Assembly (NCBI RefSeq): GCF_029871205.1 | Contig: NZ_SSOJ01000148.1 | Location: forward strand, 1-63,780 | Length of the DNA stretch: 63,780 nt | Source: Pseudomonas sp. BN417 | GTDB lineage: Bacteria > Pseudomonadota > Gammaproteobacteria > Pseudomonadales > Pseudomonadaceae | Direction of reading: 5' to 3' | Shown: positions 26,614 through 34,636 of the stretch, piece by piece | Layout: each line of letters starts with the position of its first letter | Position numbering within the stretch: the stretch's first letter is position 1 | Program-made: the position numbers and the translations under genes | The notes under the pieces: generated by a model | Seen by the model: the letters and a program-made list of their open reading frames with translations, nothing else | The model's database searches: none | Told to the model about the DNA's origin: nothing

Positions 26614-26845
26614 GGCGCTGGTCCTCGGGGGCTGACTGATCAGGAGGGGTATCTAGAGGTTGGCCGCAGGTAGGGCACCGTCCGCACCTGGGGCAGATGA
26701 CCTGCTGCGGCCCGGCGGCGAAGTAGTCGCGCAGGTCCACCCGCAGGGTCTTACCGGAAACCGTCTTGTACGGCAGGCCCTCGGGGGGTACGGGCCACTG
26801 AGGTGGCTCCGGCTTCGGCACGGGCTTATTGCGGCGGCGCATCAT
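26606..26845 (-). CDS. Small zinc-ribbon-like protein
   Basis: 79 residues from the ATG at 26845 (AGAGGGA upstream). The N-terminus is basic and Pro-rich (MRRRNKPVPKPEPPQWPVPP). Near residues 51-62 is CPRCGRCPTCGQP, four cysteines spaced C-x2-C-x2-C-x2-C, probably a zinc site. Its start overlaps the stop of the first operon gene (ATGA). A DNA- or protein-binding adaptor is plausible. Confidence 0.65.
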   Translation of the reverse strand: MMRRRNKPVPKPEPPQWPVPPEGLPYKTVSGKTLRVDLRDYFAAGPQQVICPRCGRCPTCGQPLDTPPDQSAPEDQRHE

Positions 26846-27123
26846 GGCTGTTCCCTCTTGGCCAGGCTGGCGATGGCGCACCGCAGCCGGCATTCGGCGT
26901 CACTGAGATGACTGGTGTGGCTGAGTGCGAAGTCGGCCAGTTCTTGGAGGCTGTAGTGATGGGCGGGGCGCCCGACGCCCTGGTGCACAAGCTGGGGCTG
27001 GGGTAGCTCGCCGCGGTGCAGGGTGAAGAAGCTCGGGCAGCGGTCCACCAGTTCGCACAATTCACGCGCGGTGATCGTCGCAGTGTTCGCTGCGGTGATC
27101 GTCTGGCTGTCTAGTGTGCCCAT
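26842..27123 (-). CDS. First gene of the leftward operon, possible winged-helix regulator
   Basis: 93 residues from the ATG at 27123, which has CAGGGGG 9 bp upstream; an in-frame extension to 27210 would include promoter DNA. ITARELCELVDRCPSFFTLH, then GVGRPAHHYSLQELADFALS, resembles the HTH-plus-wing order of AlpA/MerR-like proteins, so it may regulate this operon. This is only a resemblance. Upstream lie a TACAAT box (27175-27180, minus strand) and two 11-bp direct repeats (27199 and 27219). Confidence 0.6.
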   Translation of the reverse strand: MGTLDSQTITAANTATITARELCELVDRCPSFFTLHRGELPQPQLVHQGVGRPAHHYSLQELADFALSHTSHLSDAECRLRCAIASLAKREQP

Positions 27124-27198
27124 CTGGTGCCCCCTGCCGGTTCGTTCGACCGATGAAACAAGGGTATGCCTGCTATTGTAGAAATCAATCGGTCTAAA

Positions 27199-27229
27199 TC
27201 GTTTGATCAATTATTTATTCGTTTGATCA
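27199..27229. promoter_or_regulatory. Two TCGTTTGATCA direct repeats upstream of the leftward operon
   Basis: TCGTTTGATCA at 27199-27209 and 27219-27229, exactly 20 bp apart (two helical turns), 19 bp upstream of a TACAAT box. The layout fits an operator for a dimeric regulator or a helper-phage activator. Confidence 0.55.
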
Positions 27230-27425
27230 GACGAACGGTCGTCGGTGCTGGCACGGGCTTTGAGGACGCTATGGCGGGGTGGTCGTGGCGTTATGGGTGG
27301 TTATGGGCTGCGGTATGGGCGTCTGAGGGGGCGGGAAACTAGCGGCGGGTGCACAGCCGCTGGATAAATTTAGGCGGCGATTGAAGGCGGAATTTTAAGC
27401 GGCGCAGCGTCTAGCACTGGGGTTG

Positions 27426-27527
27426 TCACGGATTGGGATTCTGCAAACGTTGGGGAATTTCTTCACGGTTGGGATTTTGGAACCGTGGGGCGAGATTGGA
27501 ATTTTGGTTTCACGGATTGGGATTTTG
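27426..27527. repeat. Iteron-like direct repeats TCACGGATTGGGATTTTG
   Basis: Copies at 27426-27443, 27463-27479, a diverged one at 27493-27507 (AGATTGGAATTTTGG), and 27510-27527. They sit in the roughly 770-bp gene-free stretch between the leftward operon and attR. They could be sites for integrase, excisionase or a replication protein. I see no reliable gene in this stretch. Confidence 0.6.
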
Positions 27528-27809
27528 AGTGGTCTGAGTTTGGTAGGCCCCTATAGGTAGGGAGGGGCGCGGCCCAAAGCCCGGGGCCACCCCCCACCCC
27601 CCTCGCCTTTCCATCCCCCTGCCTGCGGGCGCCCCTGGCGCTGGGCGCTGTGGCTGCTGCGCCTGGATCTGCGGGCCTGGATCCTGGCTGGTCACGCTCA
27701 TGCACAGCTGGAGACGGCGCAGTGCTAGGCTTTGCGGTGCGGGCCGTATTGCTGAAAAAGGTCAGAAGGTTCTGACGATAGGTCGAAGGGGAACGCCCTC
27801 TGTGCGAAA

Positions 27810-27828
27810 GGGGGCAAGCTTGGGGGCA
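27810..27828. repeat. Putative integrase arm site, right copy
   Basis: GGGGGCAAGCTTGGGGGCA, identical to 13357-13375, 68 bp inside the right core. Confidence 0.7.
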
Positions 27829-27896
27829 AGGAAAAGCGACAAGCGGCATATACCACTCTAAAAGTACCGATCTAGAGCCTCACAACGAATTCAGTT

Positions 27897-27932
27897 CAGA
27901 TGTATTGCGGGGATCCGGATAGTCTGGAATAG
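27897..27932 (+). other. attR: right attachment site with the displaced original end of mexT
   Basis: The 20-bp core (27897-27916) followed by CCG GAT AGT CTG GAA TAG in frame, which is the original last part of mexT, now without a promoter or start. Translation equals that of attL residue for residue. Confidence 0.92.
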
Positions 27933-27968
27933 CACGGTCTCGGTTCTCGCAGGACTGTACCTCTCACT

Positions 27969-28063
27969 GTGGGGGCGAATTCATTCGCCAAGGGCTGCGC
28001 AGCAGCCCCGTCGGCCCTGCAGGGCAGTCCTGCGGACTGCATAGCGAATGAATTCGCCCCCAC
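27969..28063. repeat. GTGGGGGCGAATTCATTCGC REP unit, copy 2
   Basis: Begins GTGGGGGCGAATTCATTCGC, ends GCGAATGAATTCGCCCCCAC. It lies between the mexT remnant and the mexE promoter. Confidence 0.9.
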
Positions 28064-28123
28064 AATGCACCCTGCCCCATACCTCCCCGATCCGTCGACA
28101 ATCCCACAACTCTGCCCTGATCG

Positions 28124-28147
28124 ATCACTTCCAGTGATAGTCATCTT
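28124..28147. promoter_or_regulatory. Candidate MexT site upstream of mexE
   Basis: ATCACT-tcc-AGTGAT is a perfect 15-bp palindrome, followed by AGTCATCTT. Against ATCA-N5-GTCGAT-N4-ACYAT it matches the first part fully, the centre in 3 of 6 and the last part in 3 of 5. It lies 79 bp upstream of the mexE start, a typical place for LysR activation. Confidence 0.5.
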
Positions 28148-28225
28148 CAGGCCGTTCGATTCGTCTGAATCCAACCCCGCACGCAGACTCCGCCCATTCA
28201 TAAAACCAATTGGCGGAGCTGTCCC

Positions 28226-29467
28226 ATGGAAGCAATCCACAAGAATCTCTGGCGTTACCCCCTGACCCTCGCGGCGGCGGTGGTGCTGGTGGCCTGCGGC
28301 AAGGCACCGGAAGCCAACCTCTCGGCCGCGGCACCCAAGGTCAGCGTTGCCGAAGTGATCGAACAGCCCCTAAACGAATGGGACGAATTCACCGGCCGCC
28401 TGGAAGCGCCCGAATCGGTCGAGATCCGCCCTCGCGTGTCCGGCTACATCGACCGCGTGGCCTTCCACGAAGGCAGCCTGGTGAAGAAAGGCGACCTGCT
28501 GTTCCAGATCGACCCGCGCCCCTTCGAGGCCGAGGTCAAGCGCCTGGAGGCCCAGCTGCAACAGGCCCGCGCCAGCCAGAACCGCGCCGCCAATGAAGCC
28601 CGTCGCGGCGAGCGTCTGCGCCAGACCAACGCCATCTCCGCCGAACTGGCCGACGCCCGCACCACTGCCGCTGTCGAAGCCCAGGCCGCAGTGGCCGCCA
28701 CCCAGGCCGAGCTGGACAACGCGCGACTGAACCTCAGCTTCACCCGCGTCACCGCCCCCATCGACGGCCGCGTCAGCCGTGCCGAGATCACCGAAGGCAA
28801 TCTGGTCAACGCCGGCCAGGCGCTGCTGACCTCGGTGGTCTCTACCGACAAGGTCTATGCCTACTTCGATGCCGACGAGCGCGCGTTCCTCAAGTATGTG
28901 GAATTGGCCCGCAAGACCGGCGCCGACACCCGCGCCGCCAGCCCGGTGTACATGGGCCTGTCCAGCGAGACCGGCAACCCGCACCTGGGCCAGCTGGACT
29001 TCCTCGACAACCAGGTCAACCCGCGCACCGGCACCATCCGTGGCCGCGCCGTGTTCGACAACGAGGATGGCAAGTTCACCCCCGGCCTCTACGCCCGCAT
29101 CAAGCTGGTGGGCAGCGAGACCTACCCGGCTGCGCTGATCAAGGACGAGGCGATCGGCACGGACCTCGGCAAGAAGTTCGTCCTGGTCCTCGGTGACGAC
29201 AACAAGGTGAACTACCGCTCCATCGAGCTGGGGCCGAAGCTGGAAGGCCTGCGCATCGTCCGCAGCGGCCTGGCCAAGGGCGAGACCATCGTGGTCAACG
29301 GCCTGCAGCGGGCCATGCCCGGCGCGCCGGTGGAGCCGCAAGCGGTTCCGATGGCCGACGAATCCACCCTCGACCAGTTGGCGCGCCTGCGCCAATCCGT
29401 GGAAGAGCGCGAGTCACCGCGTGTGGCCGAGCGCAACGCCAAAACCTCCGTCGGCCCACGCGGCTGA
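28226..29467 (+). CDS. mexE: RND efflux periplasmic adaptor subunit MexE
   Basis: 413 residues, close to PAO1 MexE. Links the inner-membrane pump MexF to the outer-membrane channel OprN. The N-terminus is a lipoprotein signal (LAAAVVLVACGK, acceptor Cys near residue 24). The lipoyl and hairpin parts are seen in VEIRPRVSGYIDRVAFHEGS, the coiled coil of residues about 95-160, and FTRVTAPIDGRVSRAEITEG. Much of it matches MexE as I remember it (APKVSVAEVIEQPLNEWDEF). The start has GGAG 8 bp upstream. First gene of the operon; mexF starts 11 bp after it. The MexEF-OprN pump exports chloramphenicol, fluoroquinolones, trimethoprim and quorum-sensing precursors in P. aeruginosa. Confidence 0.96.
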   Translation: MEAIHKNLWRYPLTLAAAVVLVACGKAPEANLSAAAPKVSVAEVIEQPLNEWDEFTGRLEAPESVEIRPRVSGYIDRVAFHEGSLVKKGDLLFQIDPRPFEAEVKRLEAQLQQARASQNRAANEARRGERLRQTNAISAELADARTTAAVEAQAAVAATQAELDNARLNLSFTRVTAPIDGRVSRAEITEGNLVNAGQALLTSVVSTDKVYAYFDADERAFLKYVELARKTGADTRAASPVYMGLSSETGNPHLGQLDFLDNQVNPRTGTIRGRAVFDNEDGKFTPGLYARIKLVGSETYPAALIKDEAIGTDLGKKFVLVLGDDNKVNYRSIELGPKLEGLRIVRSGLAKGETIVVNGLQRAMPGAPVEPQAVPMADESTLDQLARLRQSVEERESPRVAERNAKTSVGPRG

Positions 29468-29478
29468 GGTAGCACGCC

Positions 29479-32400
29479 ATGAATTTCTCCCAGTTCTTCA
29501 TCCAGCGGCCGATCTTCGCCGCCGTGCTGTCGCTGCTGATCCTGATCGGCGGCGCCATCTCGCTGTTCCAGCTGCCCATCAGCGAATACCCGGAAGTGGT
29601 GCCGCCGACGGTGGTGGTACGTGCCAGCTTCCCCGGCGCCAACCCGAAGGTGATCGGCGAGACCGTCGCCTCGCCGCTGGAACAGGCCATCGTCGGTGTC
29701 GAAGGCATGCTCTACATGTCCTCCCAGGCCACCGCGGACGGCCAACTGACCCTGACCATCACCTTCGCCCTGGGTACCGACCTGGACAACGCGCAGGTGC
29801 AGGTGCAGAACCGCGTGACCCGTACCGAGCCCAAGCTGCCGGAGGAAGTCACCCGGATCGGCATCACGGTCGACAAGGCCTCGCCCGACCTGACCATGGT
29901 CGTGCACCTGACCTCGCCGGATAACCGCTACGACATGCTGTACCTGTCCAACTACGCCGCGCTCAACGTCAAGGACGAGCTGGCGCGCCTGGACGGCGTA
30001 GGCGACGTGAAGTTGTTCGGCATGGGCGACTATTCCCTGCGCGTGTGGCTGGACCCGAACAAGGTGGCCTCGCGCAACCTGACCGCCACCGACGTGGTCA
30101 ACGCCATCCGCGAGCAGAACCGCCAGGTGGCCGCGGGCGCCCTCGGCGCGCCGCCGTCCAATGCCGGCAACAGCTTCCAGCTCTCGATCAACACCCAGGG
30201 CCGCCTGGTCACCGAGGAAGAATTCGAGAACATCATCATCCGCGCCGGCGACAACGGCGAGATCACTCGCCTGAAGGACATCGCCCGTGTCGAGCTGGGC
30301 TCCAGCCAGTACGCCCTGCGCTCGCTGCTGAACAACCAGCCGGCAGTGGCTATTCCGGTATTTCAGCGTCCCGGCTCCAACGCGATCGAGATCTCCGATG
30401 CAGTCCGGGCGCGCATGGCCGAGCTGAAGCAGAACTTCCCCCAGGGCATGGACTACGAAATCGTCTATGACCCGACCATCTTCGTACGGGGCTCCATCGA
30501 GGCGGTGGTCCACACCCTGCTCGAAGCCATAGTGCTGGTGGTGCTGGTGGTGATCCTGTTCCTGCAGACCTGGCGCGCCTCGATCATCCCGCTGGCCGCC
30601 GTGCCGGTGTCGCTAATCGGCACCTTCGCGGTGATGCACCTGTTCGGCTTCTCGTTGAACGCCCTGTCGCTGTTCGGCCTGGTGCTGGCCATCGGCATCG
30701 TGGTCGACGACGCCATCGTTGTGGTGGAGAACGTCGAGCGGAACATCGGCCTCGGCAAGTCACCTGTAGAGGCCACCCGCCAGGCCATGAAGGAAGTGAC
30801 AGGCCCGATCATCGCCACCGCGCTGGTGCTGTGCGCGGTGTTCGTCCCCACCGCCTTCATCTCCGGCCTCACCGGGCAGTTCTACCAGCAGTTCGCGCTG
30901 ACCATCGCCATTTCCACGGTGATCTCGGCCTTCAACTCGCTGACCCTGTCGCCGGCCCTGGCTGCCGTGCTGCTGAAGGACCACCACGCGCCGAAGGACC
31001 GCTTCTCCCGCGTGCTCGACAAGCTGTTCGGTGGCTGGCTGTTCGGCCCGTTCAACCGCATGTTCGAACGCGCCGGCGGTGGCTACGTCGGCACCGTGCG
31101 CCGCGTGCTGCGCGGCAGCGGCATCGCCATGTTCGTCTATGCGGGTCTGCTGGTGCTCGGCTACCTGGGCTTCTCCAGCACCCCGACCGGCTTCGTGCCG
31201 CAGCAGGACAAGCAGTACCTGGTGGCCTTTGCGCAACTGCCGGATGCCGCCACCCTGGACCGCACCGAAGCGGTGATCAAGCGCATGTCCGAGATCGCCT
31301 CCAAGCATCCGGGCGTGGAGAACACCGTGGCCTTCCCGGGCCTGTCCATCAACGGTTTCACCAACAGCCCGAACAGCGGCATCGTGTTCACCCCGCTCAA
31401 GCCCTTCGACGAGCGCAAGGACCCGTCCATGTCCGCCGGTGCCATCGCCGCCGAGCTGAACAAGCAGTTCGCGGATATCCAGGACGCCTACATCGCGATC
31501 TTCCCGCCGCCCCCGGTACAGGGTCTCGGCACCATCGGTGGCTTCCGCCTGCAGGTGGAGGACCGTGGCAACCTGGGTTACGAGGAGCTGTACAAGCAGA
31601 CCCAGAACATCATCGCCAAGGCGCGCCAGCTGCCGGAGCTGAACCCCATGTCGGTGTTCACCAGCTACCAGGTCAACGTGCCCCAGGTGGATGCCGCCAT
31701 CGACCGGGAGAAGGCCAAAACCCACGGCGTGGCCATCAGCGACATCTTCGACACCATGCAGGTGTACCTGGGTTCGCTGTACGCCAACGACTTCAACCGC
31801 TTCGGCCGCACCTACCAGGTCAACGTCCAGGCAGAGCAGCAATTCCGCCTGGAGCCCGAGCAGATCGGCCAGCTGAAGGTGCGCAACAACCGTGGCGAGA
31901 TGATCCCGCTGTCCACCTTCGTCAAGATCGACAGTACCTCGGGTCCTGATCGCGTGATGCACTACAACGGCTTCATCACCGCCGAGATCAACGGCGCGGC
32001 CGCGCCGGGCTACAGCTCCGGTCAGGCCGAGGCGGCGATCGAAAAGCTGCTGAAGGAAGAGCTGCCCAACGGCATGACCTTCGAGTGGACGGACCTGACC
32101 TACCAGCAGCTCCTCGCTGGCAATACCGCGGTGTTCATCTTCCCGCTCTGCGTGCTGCTGGCCTTCCTGGTACTGGCCGCTCAGTACGAGAGCTGGAGCC
32201 TGCCGCTGGCGGTGATCCTGATCGTGCCGACCGTGCTGTTCTCCGCCATCACCGGGGTGATCCTGGCCGGCAGCGACAACAACATTTTCACCCAGATCGG
32301 CCTGATCGTACTGGTGGGCCTGGCGTGCAAGAACGCCATCCTCATCGTCGAGTTCGCCAAGGAGAAACAGGAAGAAGGCCTGGACCGCGTCGCCGCCGTT

Positions 32401-32667
32401 CTGGAAGCCTGCCGCCTGCGTCTGCGCCCGATCCTGATGACCTCCATCGCCTTCATCATGGGCGTGGTGCCCCTGGTGCTGTCCTCCGGCGCCGGTGCGG
32501 AAATGCGCCATGCCATGGGTGTGGCGGTGTTCAGCGGGATGATCGGCGTGACCTTCTTCGGCCTGCTGCTGACCCCGGTGTTCTATGTCCTGATCCGCGG
32601 CTTCGTCGAGAAGCGCGAAGCCCGCAAGGCCGCCCGCGGCCAGCAACTGAAGGAAGTACACGCATGA
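29479..32667 (+). CDS. mexF: RND efflux pump inner-membrane transporter MexF
   Basis: 1062 residues, the same length as PAO1 MexF. A proton-driven drug exporter of the HAE1 type with twelve membrane helices and two large periplasmic loops. The start NFSQFFIQRPIFAAVLSLLI is typical. The proton-relay aspartates lie in LVLAIGIVVDDAIVVVENVE (transmembrane helix 4). IALVGLACKNAILIVEFAKE-like residues in the second half (VLVGLACKNAILIVEFAKEK) contain the partner Lys. The stop overlaps the oprN start (ATGA). Confidence 0.97.
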   Translation: MNFSQFFIQRPIFAAVLSLLILIGGAISLFQLPISEYPEVVPPTVVVRASFPGANPKVIGETVASPLEQAIVGVEGMLYMSSQATADGQLTLTITFALGTDLDNAQVQVQNRVTRTEPKLPEEVTRIGITVDKASPDLTMVVHLTSPDNRYDMLYLSNYAALNVKDELARLDGVGDVKLFGMGDYSLRVWLDPNKVASRNLTATDVVNAIREQNRQVAAGALGAPPSNAGNSFQLSINTQGRLVTEEEFENIIIRAGDNGEITRLKDIARVELGSSQYALRSLLNNQPAVAIPVFQRPGSNAIEISDAVRARMAELKQNFPQGMDYEIVYDPTIFVRGSIEAVVHTLLEAIVLVVLVVILFLQTWRASIIPLAAVPVSLIGTFAVMHLFGFSLNALSLFGLVLAIGIVVDDAIVVVENVERNIGLGKSPVEATRQAMKEVTGPIIATALVLCAVFVPTAFISGLTGQFYQQFALTIAISTVISAFNSLTLSPALAAVLLKDHHAPKDRFSRVLDKLFGGWLFGPFNRMFERAGGGYVGTVRRVLRGSGIAMFVYAGLLVLGYLGFSSTPTGFVPQQDKQYLVAFAQLPDAATLDRTEAVIKRMSEIASKHPGVENTVAFPGLSINGFTNSPNSGIVFTPLKPFDERKDPSMSAGAIAAELNKQFADIQDAYIAIFPPPPVQGLGTIGGFRLQVEDRGNLGYEELYKQTQNIIAKARQLPELNPMSVFTSYQVNVPQVDAAIDREKAKTHGVAISDIFDTMQVYLGSLYANDFNRFGRTYQVNVQAEQQFRLEPEQIGQLKVRNNRGEMIPLSTFVKIDSTSGPDRVMHYNGFITAEINGAAAPGYSSGQAEAAIEKLLKEELPNGMTFEWTDLTYQQLLAGNTAVFIFPLCVLLAFLVLAAQYESWSLPLAVILIVPTVLFSAITGVILAGSDNNIFTQIGLIVLVGLACKNAILIVEFAKEKQEEGLDRVAAVLEACRLRLRPILMTSIAFIMGVVPLVLSSGAGAEMRHAMGVAVFSGMIGVTFFGLLLTPVFYVLIRGFVEKREARKAARGQQLKEVHA

Positions 32668-34055
32668 TGAAAGCCTTCGCCCCTGCCCTGCTGGCCCTGG
32701 CACTTTCCGCCTGCGCCGTAGGCCCGGACTACAAGGCCCCCGTGAGCGAGCCCGCGCGGCTCGCCTCGGCCGACGGCGCCAAGGTCGACCGCGCCCGTTT
32801 CGAGAGCCTCTGGTGGCAGCAGTTCGACGACCCGACCCTGAACCAGCTGGTGCAGCAGTCCCTGCAGGAAAACCGCGAGCTGCGCGTGGCCTTCGCCCGC
32901 CTCAAGGCCGCCCGCGCCATCCGTGACGACGTCGGCAACGACCAGTTGCCGGTGGTCACCGCCGGCGCCGGCGCCGAGATCGGCAAGGGCCAGCAGCCCG
33001 GCATCACCGAGGAACGGGTCAACACCGAGCGTTACGACCTTGGCCTGAACATGGCCTGGGAGCTGGACCTGTTCGGCCGCATTCAGCGCCAGATCGAAGC
33101 CAGCGAAGCGGAAAGCGAAGCCGCCGAAGCCGACCTGCAGCAGCTGCAGGTCAGCCTGATCGCCGAGCTGGTGGACGCCTACGGCAACCTGCGTGGCGCC
33201 CAGCTGCGCGAACGCATCGCCCGCGAAAACCTGGAGAACCAGCAGGAATCCCGTGGCCTGACCGAACAACTGCGCGATGCCGGCGTCGGCAGTGAGCTGG
33301 ACGTGCTGCGCGCTGATGGCCGCCTGGCGGCCACCGAGGCCAGCCTGCCGCAACTGCAGGCCGAGGAAGCGCGCGCCCGCAACCGCATCGCCACCCTCCT
33401 CGGCCAGCGGCCGGAACAGCTCGCCGTGGACCTTTCGGCCAAGCCGCTGCCGGTGATCGCCAAGGCCCTGCCCATCGGTGACCCGGCAGAACTGCTGCGC
33501 CGCCGCCCGGACGTGCGTTCGGCCGAGCGCCAGTTGGCCGCCGCCACCGCCGGTGTGGGCGTCGCCACCGCCGACCTGTTCCCCCGCGTCAGCCTTTCCG
33601 GTTTCCTCGGTTTCACCGCCGGCCGTGGCTCGCAGATCGGCTCCTCCGCAGCCCGCGCCTGGGCCGTGGCGCCGACCATTTCCTGGGCGGCATTCGACCT
33701 CGGCAGCGTGCGGGCCCAGATCCGCGCCTCCGAAGCCGATGCCGAAGGCGCCCTGGCCAGCTACGAGCAGCAGGTCCTGCTGGCCCTGGAAGAGTCGGAG
33801 AACGCCTTCAGCGACTACGGCAAGCGCCAGCAGCGCCTGGTTTCCCTGGTGCGCCAGTCGGAAGCCACCCGCGCCGCCGCCGAACAGGCCGCCACCCGCT
33901 ACCGCGAAGGCACCGTGGACTTCCTCGTGCTGCTGGACGCCGAACGCGAGCGCCTGGCCGCCGAAGACGCCCAGGCCCAGGCGGAAGTCGAGCTCTACCG
34001 CGGCATAGTCGCCATCTACAAGGCCCTTGGCGGCGGCTGGCAACCCCAGGCCTGA
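32664..34055 (+). CDS. oprN: Outer-membrane efflux channel lipoprotein OprN
   Basis: 463 residues from the ATG at 32664, overlapping the mexF stop; a second ATG follows directly at 32667. TolC-like NodT-family channel. A lipoprotein signal ends LALALSACAVGPDYK. Two repeats of long helices follow, with RRPDVRSAERQLAAATAGVGV as the characteristic block. It opens the outer membrane for MexEF. Last gene of the operon, followed by a strong terminator hairpin. Confidence 0.95.
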   Translation: MMKAFAPALLALALSACAVGPDYKAPVSEPARLASADGAKVDRARFESLWWQQFDDPTLNQLVQQSLQENRELRVAFARLKAARAIRDDVGNDQLPVVTAGAGAEIGKGQQPGITEERVNTERYDLGLNMAWELDLFGRIQRQIEASEAESEAAEADLQQLQVSLIAELVDAYGNLRGAQLRERIARENLENQQESRGLTEQLRDAGVGSELDVLRADGRLAATEASLPQLQAEEARARNRIATLLGQRPEQLAVDLSAKPLPVIAKALPIGDPAELLRRRPDVRSAERQLAAATAGVGVATADLFPRVSLSGFLGFTAGRGSQIGSSAARAWAVAPTISWAAFDLGSVRAQIRASEADAEGALASYEQQVLLALEESENAFSDYGKRQQRLVSLVRQSEATRAAAEQAATRYREGTVDFLVLLDAERERLAAEDAQAQAEVELYRGIVAIYKALGGGWQPQA

Positions 34056-34095
34056 CATTTTCCTCCCAGTCCGGCCAAACCAGGCCGGCCTCTTC

Positions 34096-34133
34096 GCCCC
34101 GCGGCGTTCGGCTCCTTGCCGCGGGGCGCTTTC
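34096..34133 (+). terminator. Terminator of mexEF-oprN
   Basis: Perfect 10-bp stem GCCCCGCGGC / GCCGCGGGGC (34096-34127), followed by GCTTTCTG, 41 bp after the oprN stop. Confidence 0.75.
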
Positions 34134-34246
34134 TGCCTCCGCAGGCAGTTCTGCGGACCAGGAGCCTTCACTCCGTCAAGGATGGCAACGCCGAATTCGG
34201 AGTTGTTCTGAATACCCCAACCCTTGATCTCGACAGGAGACACACC

Positions 34247-34441
34247 ATGAAAACCCTTATCACTTCCGCCACGCTGCTCGCCGTCGTCCTTTCCGCCGGT
34301 ACCGCCATGGCATCGGGAGGCGGCGATCGCGTGATCAAACGCTACGAAACGCGTCTCGCCCAGGTGGAACTGCAGAAACGCCAGGCCCAGGAAGCCGTAG
34401 CCCAGGAAAAGGAACTCGCCGAGAAGGCGAAACGTGGTTAA
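34247..34441 (+). CDS. Small exported protein, function unknown
   Basis: 64 residues from the ATG at 34247 (AGGAGA 6 bp upstream). The first 23 residues form a Sec signal peptide (KTLITSATLLAVVLSAGTAM, cleavage after AMA). The short mature part is a charged helix (VELQKRQAQEAVAQEKELAE). It may be a small periplasmic stress or structural protein. Family not recognised. Confidence 0.75.
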   Translation: MKTLITSATLLAVVLSAGTAMASGGGDRVIKRYETRLAQVELQKRQAQEAVAQEKELAEKAKRG

Positions 34442-34636
34442 GCCACTGGGGGGGCAGGTTCGCCTGCCCCTTTCTGCGCCCGAGTTGAGTGAAGCGATAC
34501 CCATCACCGCCTGCCCATGGGCTCAGCGGAATTCAAACCGTCCAAACCTGCGATCACAGCCACCGGTGGCCAGAGCCATTGCCGGTTCGGCAACAACCCG
34601 CTAGCGTCCATCCATCCCCGGCCCTGCGACGCAAGC

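Larger units (their letters stand above)
13221..27916. mobile_element. 14.7-kb integrative element (phage satellite or reduced prophage) inserted in the 3' end of mexT
   Basis: Bounded by a 20-bp direct repeat, CAGATGTATTGCGGGGATCC, at 13221-13240 and 27897-27916 (14,676 bp apart). The left copy is inside the last codons of mexT, and the displaced original mexT tail continues after the right copy. Inside, going right: integrase, iteron-like region, AlpA-like gene, PrimPol, helicase, small gene. Going left from 27123: a nine-gene operon with scaffold-like and ejection-like phage proteins, then a single accessory gene (18681-19448). I see no capsid, portal, terminase, tail or lysis gene. A 19-bp motif GGGGGCAAGCTTGGGGGCA is repeated near both ends (13357-13375 and 27810-27828), probably as integrase arm sites. 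Confidence 0.93.

Noticed and set aside
27463-27849. Minus-strand frames of 128 and 63 codons in the attR-side gap
   Set aside because: Pro/Arg-rich, no ribosome site, and they run through the TCACGGATTGGGATTTTG repeats and the 19-bp arm-site motif.
30760-32703. 647-codon minus-strand frame over mexF
   Set aside because: Antisense shadow of mexF; His/Gln/Gly-rich translation without domains.
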